This document shows, piece by piece, positions 1 through 10,763 of a stretch of 64,000 nucleotides of DNA. The notes under the pieces were generated by a model. It was not told the origin of the DNA. It was given only the letters and a program-made list of their open reading frames with translations, and did not search any database. The position numbers and the translations under genes are program-made. How positions within the stretch are numbered: position 1 is the stretch's first letter; the number at the start of each line of letters is the position of its first letter. The stretch comes from Austropuccinia psidii (taxonomy: Eukaryota > Basidiomycota > Pucciniomycetes > Pucciniales > Sphaerophragmiaceae), in assembly GCA_023105745.1 (NCBI GenBank), contig JALGQZ010000008.1, positions 49,342,618 through 49,406,617 on the forward strand, given 5' to 3'.

Positions 1-828
1 TTAAAAGCCAAAATAAACCATTCATCAAAAAAGATAAATCAAAAGAAGCTTTCAATCCCAATACCCAACAATAATGAGCAAAGAGAATGCCATAAATGTG
101 GAGGTATAGGACACTTAGCCAATAATTGCCTCAAAAAGGCAAATATTAATGAGATTGTGGAAACAGAAAACCACAATGACAAAGAGGAGGAATCTGACTC
201 TGAAAAAGAAACAGAAGAGTCAGAAAGTTCTGAAAGTGATGAAATTAATATAATTAATGCACAAATTATTAATATTGATATAATGGATGAAGTACTGGAT
301 GTTAAATTAAACTTACCACAAGTTGGGACATCTGACGCAAAGCTGACAAATATACAAGATGCCAAAATGTACAGAACCAAACCTGCAAAAGTAATGGGAT
401 ATACAGCTGGAAAATCAAGTATAAGTATTGTTACAGTTGATAACCAAAAAGGAAAAGTGAACTTGGATACAGGAGCATATTGCACCTGTGTTGGTAAAAG
501 TTATTTAAAAACCATTGTCCCAGACTGGCAAGAAAAACTTATGGCAATACAAGGTGTCAAATTTAGTAGTGTTAGTGAGAGCATGAAGCCCCTTGGAATA
601 AGTGACTTAACACTAATTTTTCCTCACCCCTCACAATGTGTGAGAATTAAAGTAGAGTTTGTGGTAATAGAAAACTGTACTAGTAATCACTTCATACTTG
701 GAAATGACTACTTATCAATTTATGGTATAGATATATCCAACCAAAAAGACAGATATTTTACCATAGGAGATATCAAAAGACAAACTTTTGGCTTCTTAAA
801 GAACAAAAAAACAAATCACAGTTATTAA
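1..828 (+). pseudogene. Element E gag C-terminus and aspartic protease (partial)
   Basis: The frame is open from base 1 to the TAA at 826-828. A nucleocapsid zinc knuckle of the form CX2CX4HX4C (CHKCGGIGHLANNC) lies at 88-129. A strongly acidic Glu/Ser stretch follows at about 150-250. The protease has the retropepsin signature LDTGAYC, with the catalytic Asp at 466-468, and ends near YGIDIS at about 720-745. The knuckle would bind the genomic RNA in the particle, and the protease would cleave the Gag-Pol polyprotein. The frame closes after an A7 run at 805-811, and the RT continues one base over, so this is a broken copy or, less likely, a recoding site. Confidence 0.9.
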
Positions 829-1314
829 GAATGAAGAGAAAAGTCCAGAAAAGGACCTTTTTACATCTGAACAACTCAAAAAGGCAGAATTCAATGAAGA
901 ATTAACAGAAAAAATGAAAGAAAAATTGATTGACCTCTTATTTAAGTACAAGAATGGCTTTGCAACTGACAAAGAACCACTGGGTGCCATAATTGGGCAT
1001 GAAGTGGATATTATTCTTAATGTGGAAAAGCCTTACCCACCTTTACTAAGGAGACCTGCTTACCCAGCTAGTCCAAGGGCTAGAGAATCCTCGGAGGTAC
1101 ACATTAGAGAATTAATGGACCTTGGAGTATTAAGAAAGGTAGGACATAATGAACTGGTAGAGGTCACTACACCTGTCATTATAACTTGGCATAATGGAAA
1201 ATCAAGGATGGTAGGAGACTTCAGAGCCCTGAACACCTATACCATTCCAGACAGATATCCAATACCTAGAATACATGAGACATTGACACAATTGTCACAA
1301 GCTAAGTTCATTAC
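829..1314 (+). pseudogene. Element E reverse transcriptase, N-terminal part
   Basis: From 829 the reading shifts by +1 relative to the protease and continues through the protease-RT linker into the RT fingers and palm: YPPLLRRPAYPASPRAR, then GKSRMVGDFRALNTYT and YPIPRI. The frame is open until it runs into the solo LTR1 at 1315, and coding similarity resumes at 2753 with the same target codons. The RT would copy the element RNA into DNA. The YIDD catalytic box lies in the second half, beyond the insertion. Confidence 0.88.
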
Positions 1315-2752
1315 TGTCAGCCTGTGACTCAAAGCCAGAGCACAAGCATGACAGCCAAAATACCATAAACCAATGGTATAGCCAAGATACCACCAAGACA
1401 TGGAACTGAGCCAAATCAGCTCAAAAGGTATCAAAAGAAAGAGGAAACTCATCTCTTCCTGAGAATATAAGTCCCATCACCATAGGACAAGAAATAACAA
1501 AGTTATTCCTGCTCAAAGATATTGCTGAGCATAAATCTTAATTTTCACCTCTCATCTAAAATCTAGAAGGAGAGGCTTAACCCCATCAACTGGGTATTCA
1601 AAATGAAGCTCTAAGCCAGGGCTATCAAATGGTACCAGCCAAATTGAGCTAGCACCAATATTACTGGAGTTATGGTCAATTTCAGGCCAAATAAGGGTGA
1701 ACAAAACATTCACCTCTCATCTAGCTTCTACAGTTTTAGTGTGAGATACCTAAAGTGGGGTTTTTTTGGAAAGAGCACAATCAGGGCTATCTGATGATGC
1801 CATCCACTTCCCCATATCTCAACTACTGCAGAAGTTATGGGGCAAACAAGCTCAATACAGCTTTTTGCCTAAAACACGCAAATGTACAAAAACCTTGTAC
1901 ATGGGATAACTTTGCCATATTTAATAATACCCATACCAAATGAGGTACCATTGTGTAGAGCTCATACAGGGCTATACACCGAACCAATTTTGAGGTTGAT
2001 ATCTCAAGAATTGACAAAGTTATGGCTGTTTTAAGGTCAAAATCCCACCTGCTGTCATATACAGCCTTACCATGGGATAATATCCCATAACCATGAATAT
2101 GAGGTGTCAAATAGACAAAGAAGCATGTTTTTACTTCAATACCTCATATGTCAGTCAATACTGGGGTCCCATACAGTTTTTATACAGCATTCTATGCGTC
2201 ATACATGTCAGAATCAGGCTGTGAGGTCCCCAGATGAAAATTTTCACCCTGTATTGGTGAAAACCGCCCAGATGTGGTTTCAAAACCACATCTGAGCCCA
2301 ACACAGTATATACAGGTTGTTTGCAAACCACAAGCCTGTCCTGGAGAGTGAGAAATCTTCACTTCCTCTACGTGGAAAGGTCTAACAGCCTTTCCACCCC
2401 ATTTTCAGGATAAAAGGAGGGCTTTTCACAGCCAAATCATCTCCTCATCCTGCTCTTGAATAACCTACGTAGTAAACTGTCAAAAACAGTTTTACTCTTG
2501 GTTAATAATCAGGTATAATTATAGTTTTAATTATTTTACTCTTTTATTATTGTAACCCAACAGATAAAGCTGCACCCAGGGCTTTCAACAGCACTCACCA
2601 CCACTATATCCAATATAGTAAAGCCCTTTTTATCTTAAATTAAATATCTTTTAAGCTTTATAACTCTTTTTTTAAACTATTTTACCGTGTCACAAACATA
2701 GAAAAAGTTGTATTTAGCCTATATACACCTTCTTCATAGTTTCATCCTGACA
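1315..2752 (+). repeat. Solo LTR1 inserted in element E RT
   Basis: A 1438-bp LTR begins TGTCAGCCTGTGACTC and ends CATCCTGACA, with inverted termini TGTCAG and CTGACA. It is flanked by a perfect 5-bp TSD, ATTAC, at 1310-1314 and 2753-2757, which interrupts the RT codons. It matches the reverse complement of the two LTRs of element A over its whole length but is more diverged. It holds a TATA-like GGATAAAAGG at 2408-2417 and a 12+2+12 inverted repeat at 2269-2294. There is no internal region, so it is a solo LTR, the usual product of LTR-LTR recombination. Confidence 0.95.
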
Positions 2753-5393
2753 ATTACAGCCATGGATTCTTTAAAGGGCTTTCATCAAAATGTATTAACA
2801 GACAATGCCATGAAACTACTGAGGATGATAGTCCACTGTGGGATTTTTGAATACTTAAGAATGCCATTTGGCATAAGAAATTCACCTTCCTATTATCAAA
2901 GGATGATGAACACCATATTTCCTGAAGAATTATCAGAAGGATGGTTAATTATCTATATTGATGATATCATAGCTTTCTCAGAAATTTGGGAAGATCACCT
3001 TACAAGACTAGAAATGGTACTAAGTAAAATAGTGCAAGTGAATATGAAAATTTCTTTGAAAAAGTGTCATTTTGTATAAAGTGAACTAAAAGCACTAGGA
3101 CATGTTGTATCTGGACTTAGTCTAGGCATAGACAAGAATAAAATAGCAGCAGTACTACTCAAGCCAATGCCTCAAACCAAAAAAGAAATGAAATCATTTC
3201 TAGGATTTGCTGGTTACTATAGACAGAATATGAAGGGCTTTGCAAAAATTGCTAAATCCTTGTATAAGCTATGTGACCAAGAAACAGTCTATGAAATGAC
3301 AGAAGAAAGAATAAGGCATATGAAGAATTGAAAAACTCCTTAACAAACTCCCCATTTCTTCTGATGCCAGATTTGAAACTACCCTTCAAACTTTACATTG
3401 ATGCTTGTGGAGATGGACTAGGTGCTGCACTACACCAAACACAAATTATCAATGATAAACCAATGGAAGGACCAATTTGTTTTATTTCAAGACAGATAAA
3501 GCCAACAGAGGCAAGATATGGAGCAAGCCAAAGGGAATGCGTCTGCTTATTGTGGGCTTTGAAAATTACATTATTACTTGGATGAAACAGTATTGGATGT
3601 GATTAAAGACTGTAATGCTGTAAGATCTCTATTAAATATGAAGACTCCAAATAGACATATGCTGAGATGGCAAATTGCTATCCAAGAATATAGACAAAAT
3701 ATGACTATTGCTCATAAATCTGGTAATATTCATAAAAATGAAGATGGTCTTAGCTGTTGGGCTCTAGCAAATACCCCTGACAATCCAGCATGGGTGCCAC
3801 AGGAAGAGCACCATATAGAAGGAATATGTGTTACAGACATTGGCACAGAATTCTTTAACCAAGTTGAAGAAAGCTATAAGATAGACAAGAATTGCCATAT
3901 CTTAATCCAACTTCTAATGAAAGACTGCAAAGATCCATCACTTTCATCAAAATTAGATGAAACATGGAAAAAGGCATATGATGAAGGAAGATTCCACCTC
4001 CTTGATGGAATCCTTTACCATAGAACAAAACATACATGTGTTATGGCCTTAACAAATAGAACCCTGATAAACACTATTTTACATGAGTGTCATGATAGTG
4101 TTGCAGCTGGACATCTTTCAGAAGACAGAACACTAGAAAGGGTGAAAACCTGCTCTTGGTGGCCAAATTGGAAGAAAGATGTTGCAGAATACTGTCAAAC
4201 CTGTGACAGATGTCAAAAGCCCAACAGAGCCACAGGAAAGAAATTTGGAATGACAATCCAAATCCAAGAACCAAAATACCCTTGGGAAATAGTTCATATG
4301 GATTGGGTAACAGCATTACCTCCAGGAGGAGACAGAATCTATAATGCATGCCTAGTATTATTTGACAGGTATAGAAAAATTCCCATGTTCCTACCATGTC
4401 ACAAAGATGACACAGCTATGGACACAGCCATAATGATATGGAATAAAGTCATTAGCCATACAGGCTTATTCCAGAATATTATAAGTGACAGAGACCCAAA
4501 ATTGACTTCAGCATTATGGACAAATCTCCATAACTTGTTTGGGAAAAATTATCATTCTCAACAGCTTACAATCCTCAAACTGATGGTTTAGCAGAAAGAA
4601 TGATACAAACCTTGGAGGATATGATCAGAAGATTCTGTGCTTATGGACTAGAATTCAAAGATTCTGATGGTTTTACCATGATTGGTGTAAACTAATACCA
4701 GCTCTTGAACTGGCATATAAAACATCAATCCATTCTTCTACTGGCAAAACACCACCAATGCTAGCAAAAGGTTGGAATCCAGCACTTCCTTATGATACCC
4801 TCAAAAAGGACTTAGTGGATATACATCCAACAGCAAGCAGTTTTAAGATAATTCTTGACAAAGCAAGACACCATGCAAACAGATGTATGCAAGATTATTT
4901 CAAATATGAAAAAGAAAGATGGGATAAAAGTCATAAACCAGCTGACTTCAAAATAGGAGACTTGGTACCAGTATCAATCCTTAATTTCAATAACATAAAA
5001 GGTCTATAGAAATTGAAAGATTCCTTTGGAGGACCATTTATGATAAAAGCACTTCATGGACCCAATGCTGTGCAATTGTAACTCACAGGTGAATTGATGA
5101 ACAAACACCCAGCTTTCCCTGTAAGTCTGATAAAACCTTACAGTTAAAGTGACAAGGAGTTGTTTCCACTAAGAAATAAACCCCCACTTGAAATTGCCCC
5201 CTTGGAAGAAGGAGAAGTAAAGAAAATTGTAGAAGTCCTTAAAGAAAGAAGCACAAGAAACAAAAAATAAAGAGAATACCTTGTAAGGTATATAAATTCA
5301 ACTCAAGAAGATAAATGGCTACTTGATAAAGATATAACAAATGCTGATAAACTACTAAGAAGGTTCAGGCATGAAAGAAAACCTGAAAAATAG
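2753..5393 (+). pseudogene. Element E RT (rest), RNase H, integrase and chromodomain-like tail
   Basis: Similarity resumes exactly after the solo LTR. The RT palm has YIDD at 2954-2965. A TAA at 3077-3079 and a frameshift near 3315 break it. RNase H follows ([18 protein letters not shown], about 3390-3450). The integrase has an HX6H...CX2C zinc domain (about 4085-4210), a catalytic Asp in [10 protein letters not shown] at 4301-4303 and SDRDPK near 4487. Further frameshifts fall near 4550 and 4680, and more stops follow 5009. The tail ends in the chromodomain-like REYLVRY...DKWL and LLRRFRHER motifs. Compared with element A this is a full-length pol. It is not translatable as one protein. Confidence 0.9.
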
Positions 5394-5493
5394 AAAAGTG
5401 AAGCATTATTGAGCTTCAAGACTAACAAAGTCTATTGAAGAGGTAGGACAGTGGATGATACCCTAATTACACATATCAGATTGTGGTACAATC

Positions 5494-5511
5494 TTTTTTG
5501 GTGGTAGGTAA
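5494..5511 (+). other. Polypurine tract of element E
   Basis: The purine-rich stretch TTTGGTGGTAGGTAA lies directly before the TGTGAACC start of the 3' LTR. Elements F, B, H and G have a G-rich tract in the same place. It would prime plus-strand DNA synthesis. This copy is interrupted by T residues and is probably decayed. Confidence 0.65.
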
Positions 5512-7452
5512 TGTGAACCTTTGAGATATGACCACATACCCAAAAAGGTCACAAGAAATATTTAAAATAATTATACATTAAAAATAATTGCCTTAAAACT
5601 ACAAAAATGCTATAAATTGGCATAAAACTTGGTTTAACTTAAAACCCAATGAATAAAAATGTAAAATAAATTATAAAATTGGATTCCTCATGGTAAAATA
5701 CACATATACCATTTTTATGGCATATCTGTAAAGTCAATATTTAATGAGTTATAAGTAATAATACATTATAAAACATGAATCCTAAATTATTACAAATACC
5801 AATGAAACAACATGTAAAATAAATGGTACCATTGGCTTCTCCATAAAAATCCACACATAAAACAATTAAGAAGCTAATCTCCAAAGTAAATACTTATGGA
5901 GTTAAGCTGAATATATGCACTTTTTTGGTCAACACATATAATCAAGGATTTTAGCTAATATCATTTGAAATATGCATGATAGAGTGATGAACCAAAAATA
6001 AAGTCATCACATAATTACTGTAGAAATTCAGAAATGAACTTTATTTCACAAGCTATAAAAAAGGTTAATACCTGTAAGGGATTATTGATTAAAATATATA
6101 GAGGTGTTGAACACTTTGTTGTAAAAGTGGTTCAAACTAAAAAAAAGTAGACAGTTGGATTCTACTAGCTCATTTGTGAATAATTATGTATTTTTTATTA
6201 TAATATTCAAGGTATAACCCCTTGAAATCATGGTTTGAAGTTTAAAATATTAAATTTTGATAGAAAAGAGGAGTTACAAGAAAAATCATCAAAAATAGAG
6301 TTTTGATGATGTAATAAAATTATCTTGGCAGAATAATGCGGTTATTCCAAGCTATTAGAAAAAACTCTCTGAATTTCTGTAGCTTGTAAAACCAAAAAGG
6401 TATTAAGGATCAAAGTTTGAGCTTAATTTGATAATTTATGATCACTCACTGTAACGTTAAATTAAGTTTAACAGTCATATGAGTGATACAATTGGTGAAT
6501 ACTGTTAGTTTATGATTAAAAAAAATAAAATCCACAAAATTTGGGGTTCTTCCAAGCCTTGACATCACCAAACTTAGAGTTATAGTGATAACTCGAAATA
6601 ATGGCATAATAATGAGATAATATGGTTTGATCATGATGTAATCATCACCAAACCTTAAACTCTTGATCAGTGCACGTCTACTAGAAGCCTTTTGGACTCT
6701 AGGAGGAATTAATTTAATATAAATAGCGCTCTTTTTACTCTATTTCCCCATCAGACGCTTACAAAACATTAAATCATTAAATAAAAAGGTAATTTCTTTA
6801 TTCTTCATATATAAAACTTTTATATTATTAAAGACCAAAGATAATCTTATAATAATCTTCATCTTTGATGTGATTATTGCAATTATTTAATTGTTTTGTT
6901 TGAATTTCTCTTAAAAACCTCAATTCCACATAAAACCAAGAAAATTTGTAATTTCTCTTGTATTTTATTGTAACTACAATTTAAATAAGTCTTATTTACA
7001 TTTCTAGGCGTAAAATACTCAAAATTATTATATTAAGTATTAAAAGTAGGCTATTCCTCTTATTATAATAATTTCTCTCTATTATTACTTTTAATAATTC
7101 TATAATTAATATAAATAGTATTTATATTAATTTATAACTTTAATATTGGTAATATTATTGCTATTAATTGTTTTCTATTAATAAAAAACAATTTTTTACG
7201 CCTTTATTATTTGTTGGTAACAATAATAAAGTGCTTTTAAATATATTAATTATCTTATATTAATATATTTATTTTATATGTATTATTTTTTTATAATATA
7301 AATTATGTTATTATATTTATTTAATAATACAATTATTTCATGCCATAATTATAATTACTTGTATCTTATTTATTTCATTTGTAAGGACATTCATAGTACA
7401 ATAAGTAAAATATTAGTAATTTTTGCTTATTGTTTCATGGTCAAACCTTACA
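5512..7452 (+). repeat. 3' LTR of element E (divergent LTR2 subfamily)
   Basis: The LTR starts TGTGAACCTTTGAG after the polypurine tract and ends GTTTCATGGTCAAACCTTACA. Its ends match the LTR2 consensus (TGTGAGCCTTGAGG and GTTTCATAGACACATCTTACA), but the interior is clearly diverged and very AT-rich. Length is 1941 bp, close to the 1.9 kb of the other LTR2 copies. The 5-bp TSD would be GAATG at 7453-7457, but its partner is outside the window. Confidence 0.8.
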
Positions 7453-8037
7453 GAATGCACTGCAAAGTCCAAACACCTGCATCATGACACAGCCCATTGG
7501 AATATGGAAGGAGATACACTATACTACTAAGCAAATCATGTGTCAAACTAAAGCTTAAATCACATCATCTCATCCACAACAGGAAATTCATCAGTTCAAG
7601 AAATTATGACCTGACCTCACTTTAAAGTTCAAGAAGAAGAAACACAGCCTTCACACCTGCATAATTTACACAGCCACTTCTACCAAGCCTAAAATATGAC
7701 ATATGCAAAGGAAAACAACATAATCATGTGTTACTGCCCCCGTCAATAGAATGTCATGTGATATAAAAGAGGCTGTGCACCAGAAAAATCCCCAGCCAAA
7801 ATGCAATCAGCTCATGAATACAAGGAAATTTCAAGAAGATCATGTCACAATATGCTCACCAAAAGATAACCATGTGATTAATGAAGGCTGTGCAGAAAAA
7901 AAATTATCACCAAACTTTCAATCACCTGACCAATGCAAGAAAGGTCCTCACCAAAAACAAATTCACATGATGGAATTAATAGGAATTAAAGAGGAAAAAG
8001 AAAGCTTTCATGAAGGGCCCCCTGGGCTCCCAAAAGG

Positions 8038-8046
8038 TATAAATAG
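8038..8046 (+). promoter_or_regulatory. TATA-like box in unassigned region
   Basis: TATAAATAG is followed by AGGGGCTCTTTCCCCCCTAC, the sort of sequence seen around a core promoter. No gene follows. If the region is an LTR remnant, this would be its core promoter. The call rests on the motif only. Confidence 0.35.
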
Positions 8047-8131
8047 AGGGGCTCTTTCCCCCCTACACATTATAAGCACAGAAATCAGTAATCCCTCACC
8101 TGGGAGGTAGTCCAGTATACTATAGGAAGTT

Positions 8132-8212
8132 GAATTTCCCAGTAGCTAAGCTAAGTGGAATTATAGTGTTGAATATTTCCCAGTAGCTAAGCTTGGTGGA
8201 ATCTTAGTATTA
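8132..8212 (+). repeat. Short tandem duplication, about 40-bp unit
   Basis: Two adjacent copies share GAAT(AT)TTCCCAGTAGCTAAGCT followed by a diverged GTGGAAT...TTAGTRTT end. They begin at 8132 and 8171. Nothing else in the window carries this unit. Confidence 0.6.
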
Positions 8213-8885
8213 AAAATGGAAAAAGTATACAGTACCCAAGATTAAGGTTGATATTATATTAAATATTTCATCCAGTAAAGTTAACACCACTTATCAAGAT
8301 TTAAAATCAACTCACCCCTTTAAACATCCAATATCAAAGAATCTTACCTCTTAAATCTAACAAATAAAATTCAATCTTATTATTGAAATCTCTCAAAAAA
8401 ATTAACAAACCTTTGAAAAAAATTATTTTGCTCTATTATAAATTCACCTTAAAAAAATTACCTTCATCAAAACTCATCAGATTTTCCAGAACATCTCAAA
8501 TAACCCATCTTACCAAACCTTTACCAGCAAGAAGAAACACTCACCCCAGTTTCACCAAAAATGAAAATTAAACAGACAAGTATTTCATTAAAATCTCAAA
8601 TTTAACCAAAATTACTGACATTAAATTTCATACTATATATTGAATAGGTCTGATATGAGACTTCTTAATTTTGTCTTCCGTAGTTGTAAAGCCATTTACT
8701 AATTTTACTCTTGGTTTGTGAGCTCCAAGGAAGATTTTGTTCAGTATTTTACGAGTGGAAGGCAATGAACCCTTGCCACCCTTGTTTACAGGAGTTATTA
8801 CCAATTCAAAACTAGTTACCTGTTATTCCCCCCTTCAGGTACTGCCTCATTTTAATACCACACAAGAGGAGTTCCCATAGTATCT

Positions 8886-10763
8886 TTATATCACTGTTGG
8901 GGCACAAGTGTGGTTCTCTCTGTGATAGAGAAGTCCATCTTTAAGGAATGAATTGCTGTCATTATAGTCCATCAACCAAGTTTCCTCTAACTGGTATTCC
9001 AATTCTGGGCTCCTACACTTTTGTTGAGGGGGTGACATCAATATACTACACTGTTTGTGGTTTGTACAAGATATGTTTACTGAATCAAAAATAATTGTGT
9101 ATTTCAGAGGAGCTTATCCCTAATATGAGTTTTCCTGTCTCTTCTTGTAAAATATTGTCAGTTTCTGGGGTATCACTTCCTGGTGTCCATTCTGAGAATT
9201 TGAAGTTTCTCTTCCTATATATTTCAATAAATTGAATTGGGATTTTGGCAGTAACTTAAGGGTCATAAGCTGGGTTGCTTTTGAAATTTTCCAATGGCCA
9301 TCTACTGAGTCCACCTGAATGAGCATTCCTTTTGCCTTCTCCGTATATTGTTGTCACATTTCTGCTCTACTCTGGGATGGCTATTTGCCACCTCAACATG
9401 TGCATATTGGTAGTATTCATGTTGAGCAAAGACTTGAGTGCAATACAGTTTGTGTATACGTAAAAGCCTTATCCCTCAAAATAATAATGTAGTTTTATAG
9501 TGGCCACACCAGACACAAAAATTCTGTTTTTGTTTCTCCATACCTGGATCCTGAATCCTTCAGCTTCTTGGAGAGGTAACAGATTACGCCTTCTCTGAGA
9601 TCACCATCCACCATTTGTCTTTGGTGAAGAGCTGCCCCCAAGCCTTTACTAAAAGCTGCATCTATGTAAAAATTGAATGGTAGTTCAAAGTCAGGTAACA
9701 TGAGGACAGGTGAGTTATTAAGTTCACATTCAATCCTCTCATATGAATCCATTCTCTCTTTGGTAATCTCAAAAACTACATCTTTGAACATTACTTGTAT
9801 AAGCCTCTTGGTTATTTGTGCAAATGTTTTGGTGTGGCTTCTGTAGTAGCTAGCAAACCCAAGGAAAAATTGAATTTCTTTAATGTTCTTTGGTACTGGC
9901 TTTTGCAGTACCGCTGCTACTTTTTTCTGGTTTATGCCAAGCTAATACCTGAGACTTTATTTCCTAGTTCAAATACTTCCTGTTGGCCAAAATTACACTT
10001 AAGTGAAATCTTCAGATTGATGGAGGTTCATTTGCTCAAGACTGTGTATATATATTGAAATTGCTCTTCACATGTTTCTGTGTATATAATGATGTCATCA
10101 ATATAAACTAAAATCCATTCATACAACATTTCTTCTTAAAATATTGTGTTTATCATCCTTTCAAAGTGGGCCTGGCTCAACATTGATTCCAAATGGCATC
10201 CTGGTATATCTATATATACCTATGTGGAATATTATTCTGAGAGAACTATTGGAGCTTGGTTTGGCTCCATTCTGGCTGAACACACCTCATATAGTCCATA
10301 TTGGTAATTTATTTGGCTTTTGCTAGCTTATCTAGGGCATATGGTATCCTTGGTATAGGGTACCTTTCAGTCTTTGTTTATTTGTTCAGTGCTCTGACCT
10401 CTCTACACAATATAGATTTGCCATTGTGCCAGGTGATTAGGAAAGGTTAGGTCACTTACACTATTTCATTGTGTCCTATCTTCCGATGACATCAATATCT
10501 AGGAGCTTATTAGTATGTTTTTCAGTCTCTTTGCTAGTTTCCAGGCTTACTGCATAAGGAGTTCTTCTTAAAATGTATGGATAAAGTCTTTCCACACCTA
10601 GATACAATTCTATATCATGGCCTCTGAATTTTCCTAAGAGTTCTTCCCCTATGGCAAAGGCTGGTCTTTTCTTCCTCAAAGTTTTTAGTGAATTGATTTC
10701 TTGTTGAGTAGTGAGGTTAGAATTTAATTTTCCCTCCTTTGACTCATTCAGTAATTCTTCCAA
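8886..10763 (-). pseudogene. Element A2 pol remnant: RT, RNase H, start of integrase
   Basis: Read on the minus strand, 10763-10476 is the protease-RT linker and RT start (YPYILRRTPYAVSLETSKE). The RT continues with an intact YIDD box at 10094-10105. RNase H is readable at 9791-9495 ([19 protein letters not shown]). The tether between RNase H and integrase and the first part of integrase are recognisable to about 8890. The zinc domain and DDE core of the integrase are missing. Frameshifts separate all these pieces. The equivalent intact gene is at 23490-26840. Confidence 0.85.

Larger units (their letters stand above)
1..7452 (+). mobile_element. Decayed Ty3/gypsy element E, 5' part outside window
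   Basis: A plus-strand LTR retrotransposon runs from the window edge through the gag zinc knuckle, protease, RT, RNase H, integrase, chromodomain-like tail and polypurine tract to a 3' LTR at 5512-7452. Domain order with integrase after RNase H is that of Ty3/gypsy (Metaviridae-type) elements. A solo LTR1 splits the RT at 1315-2752. The coding part has several stops and frameshifts, yet the catalytic motifs DTGA, YIDD and the integrase MDW and SDRD are still readable. The 5' LTR and most of gag lie to the left of the window. Confidence 0.93.
7453..8885. other. Unassigned AT-rich region with TATA-like box and short repeats
   Basis: This 1.4 kb lies between the 3' LTR of E and the truncated end of A2. 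I cannot match it to any LTR family or pol/gag domain in the window. It has a good TATA-like TATAAATAG at 8038-8046 followed by a C-rich, T-rich stretch. It has a diverged direct repeat ending in GGCTGTGCA (about 7753-7778 and 7870-7894), several TCATGTG motifs, and a near-duplication at 8132-8212. This could be part of another LTR or promoter region, split by insertion of E. Open frames inside it are short and overlap the TATA-like box, so I do not call a gene. Confidence 0.4.

Noticed and set aside
7751..8110. 119-codon frame, possible small gene
   Set aside because: It runs through the TATA-like box and a direct repeat, has no domain I know, and lies in a region of uncertain origin.
8383..8571. 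Lys-rich 62-codon frame
   Set aside because: Short, low complexity, and in AT-rich DNA without similarity to anything else.
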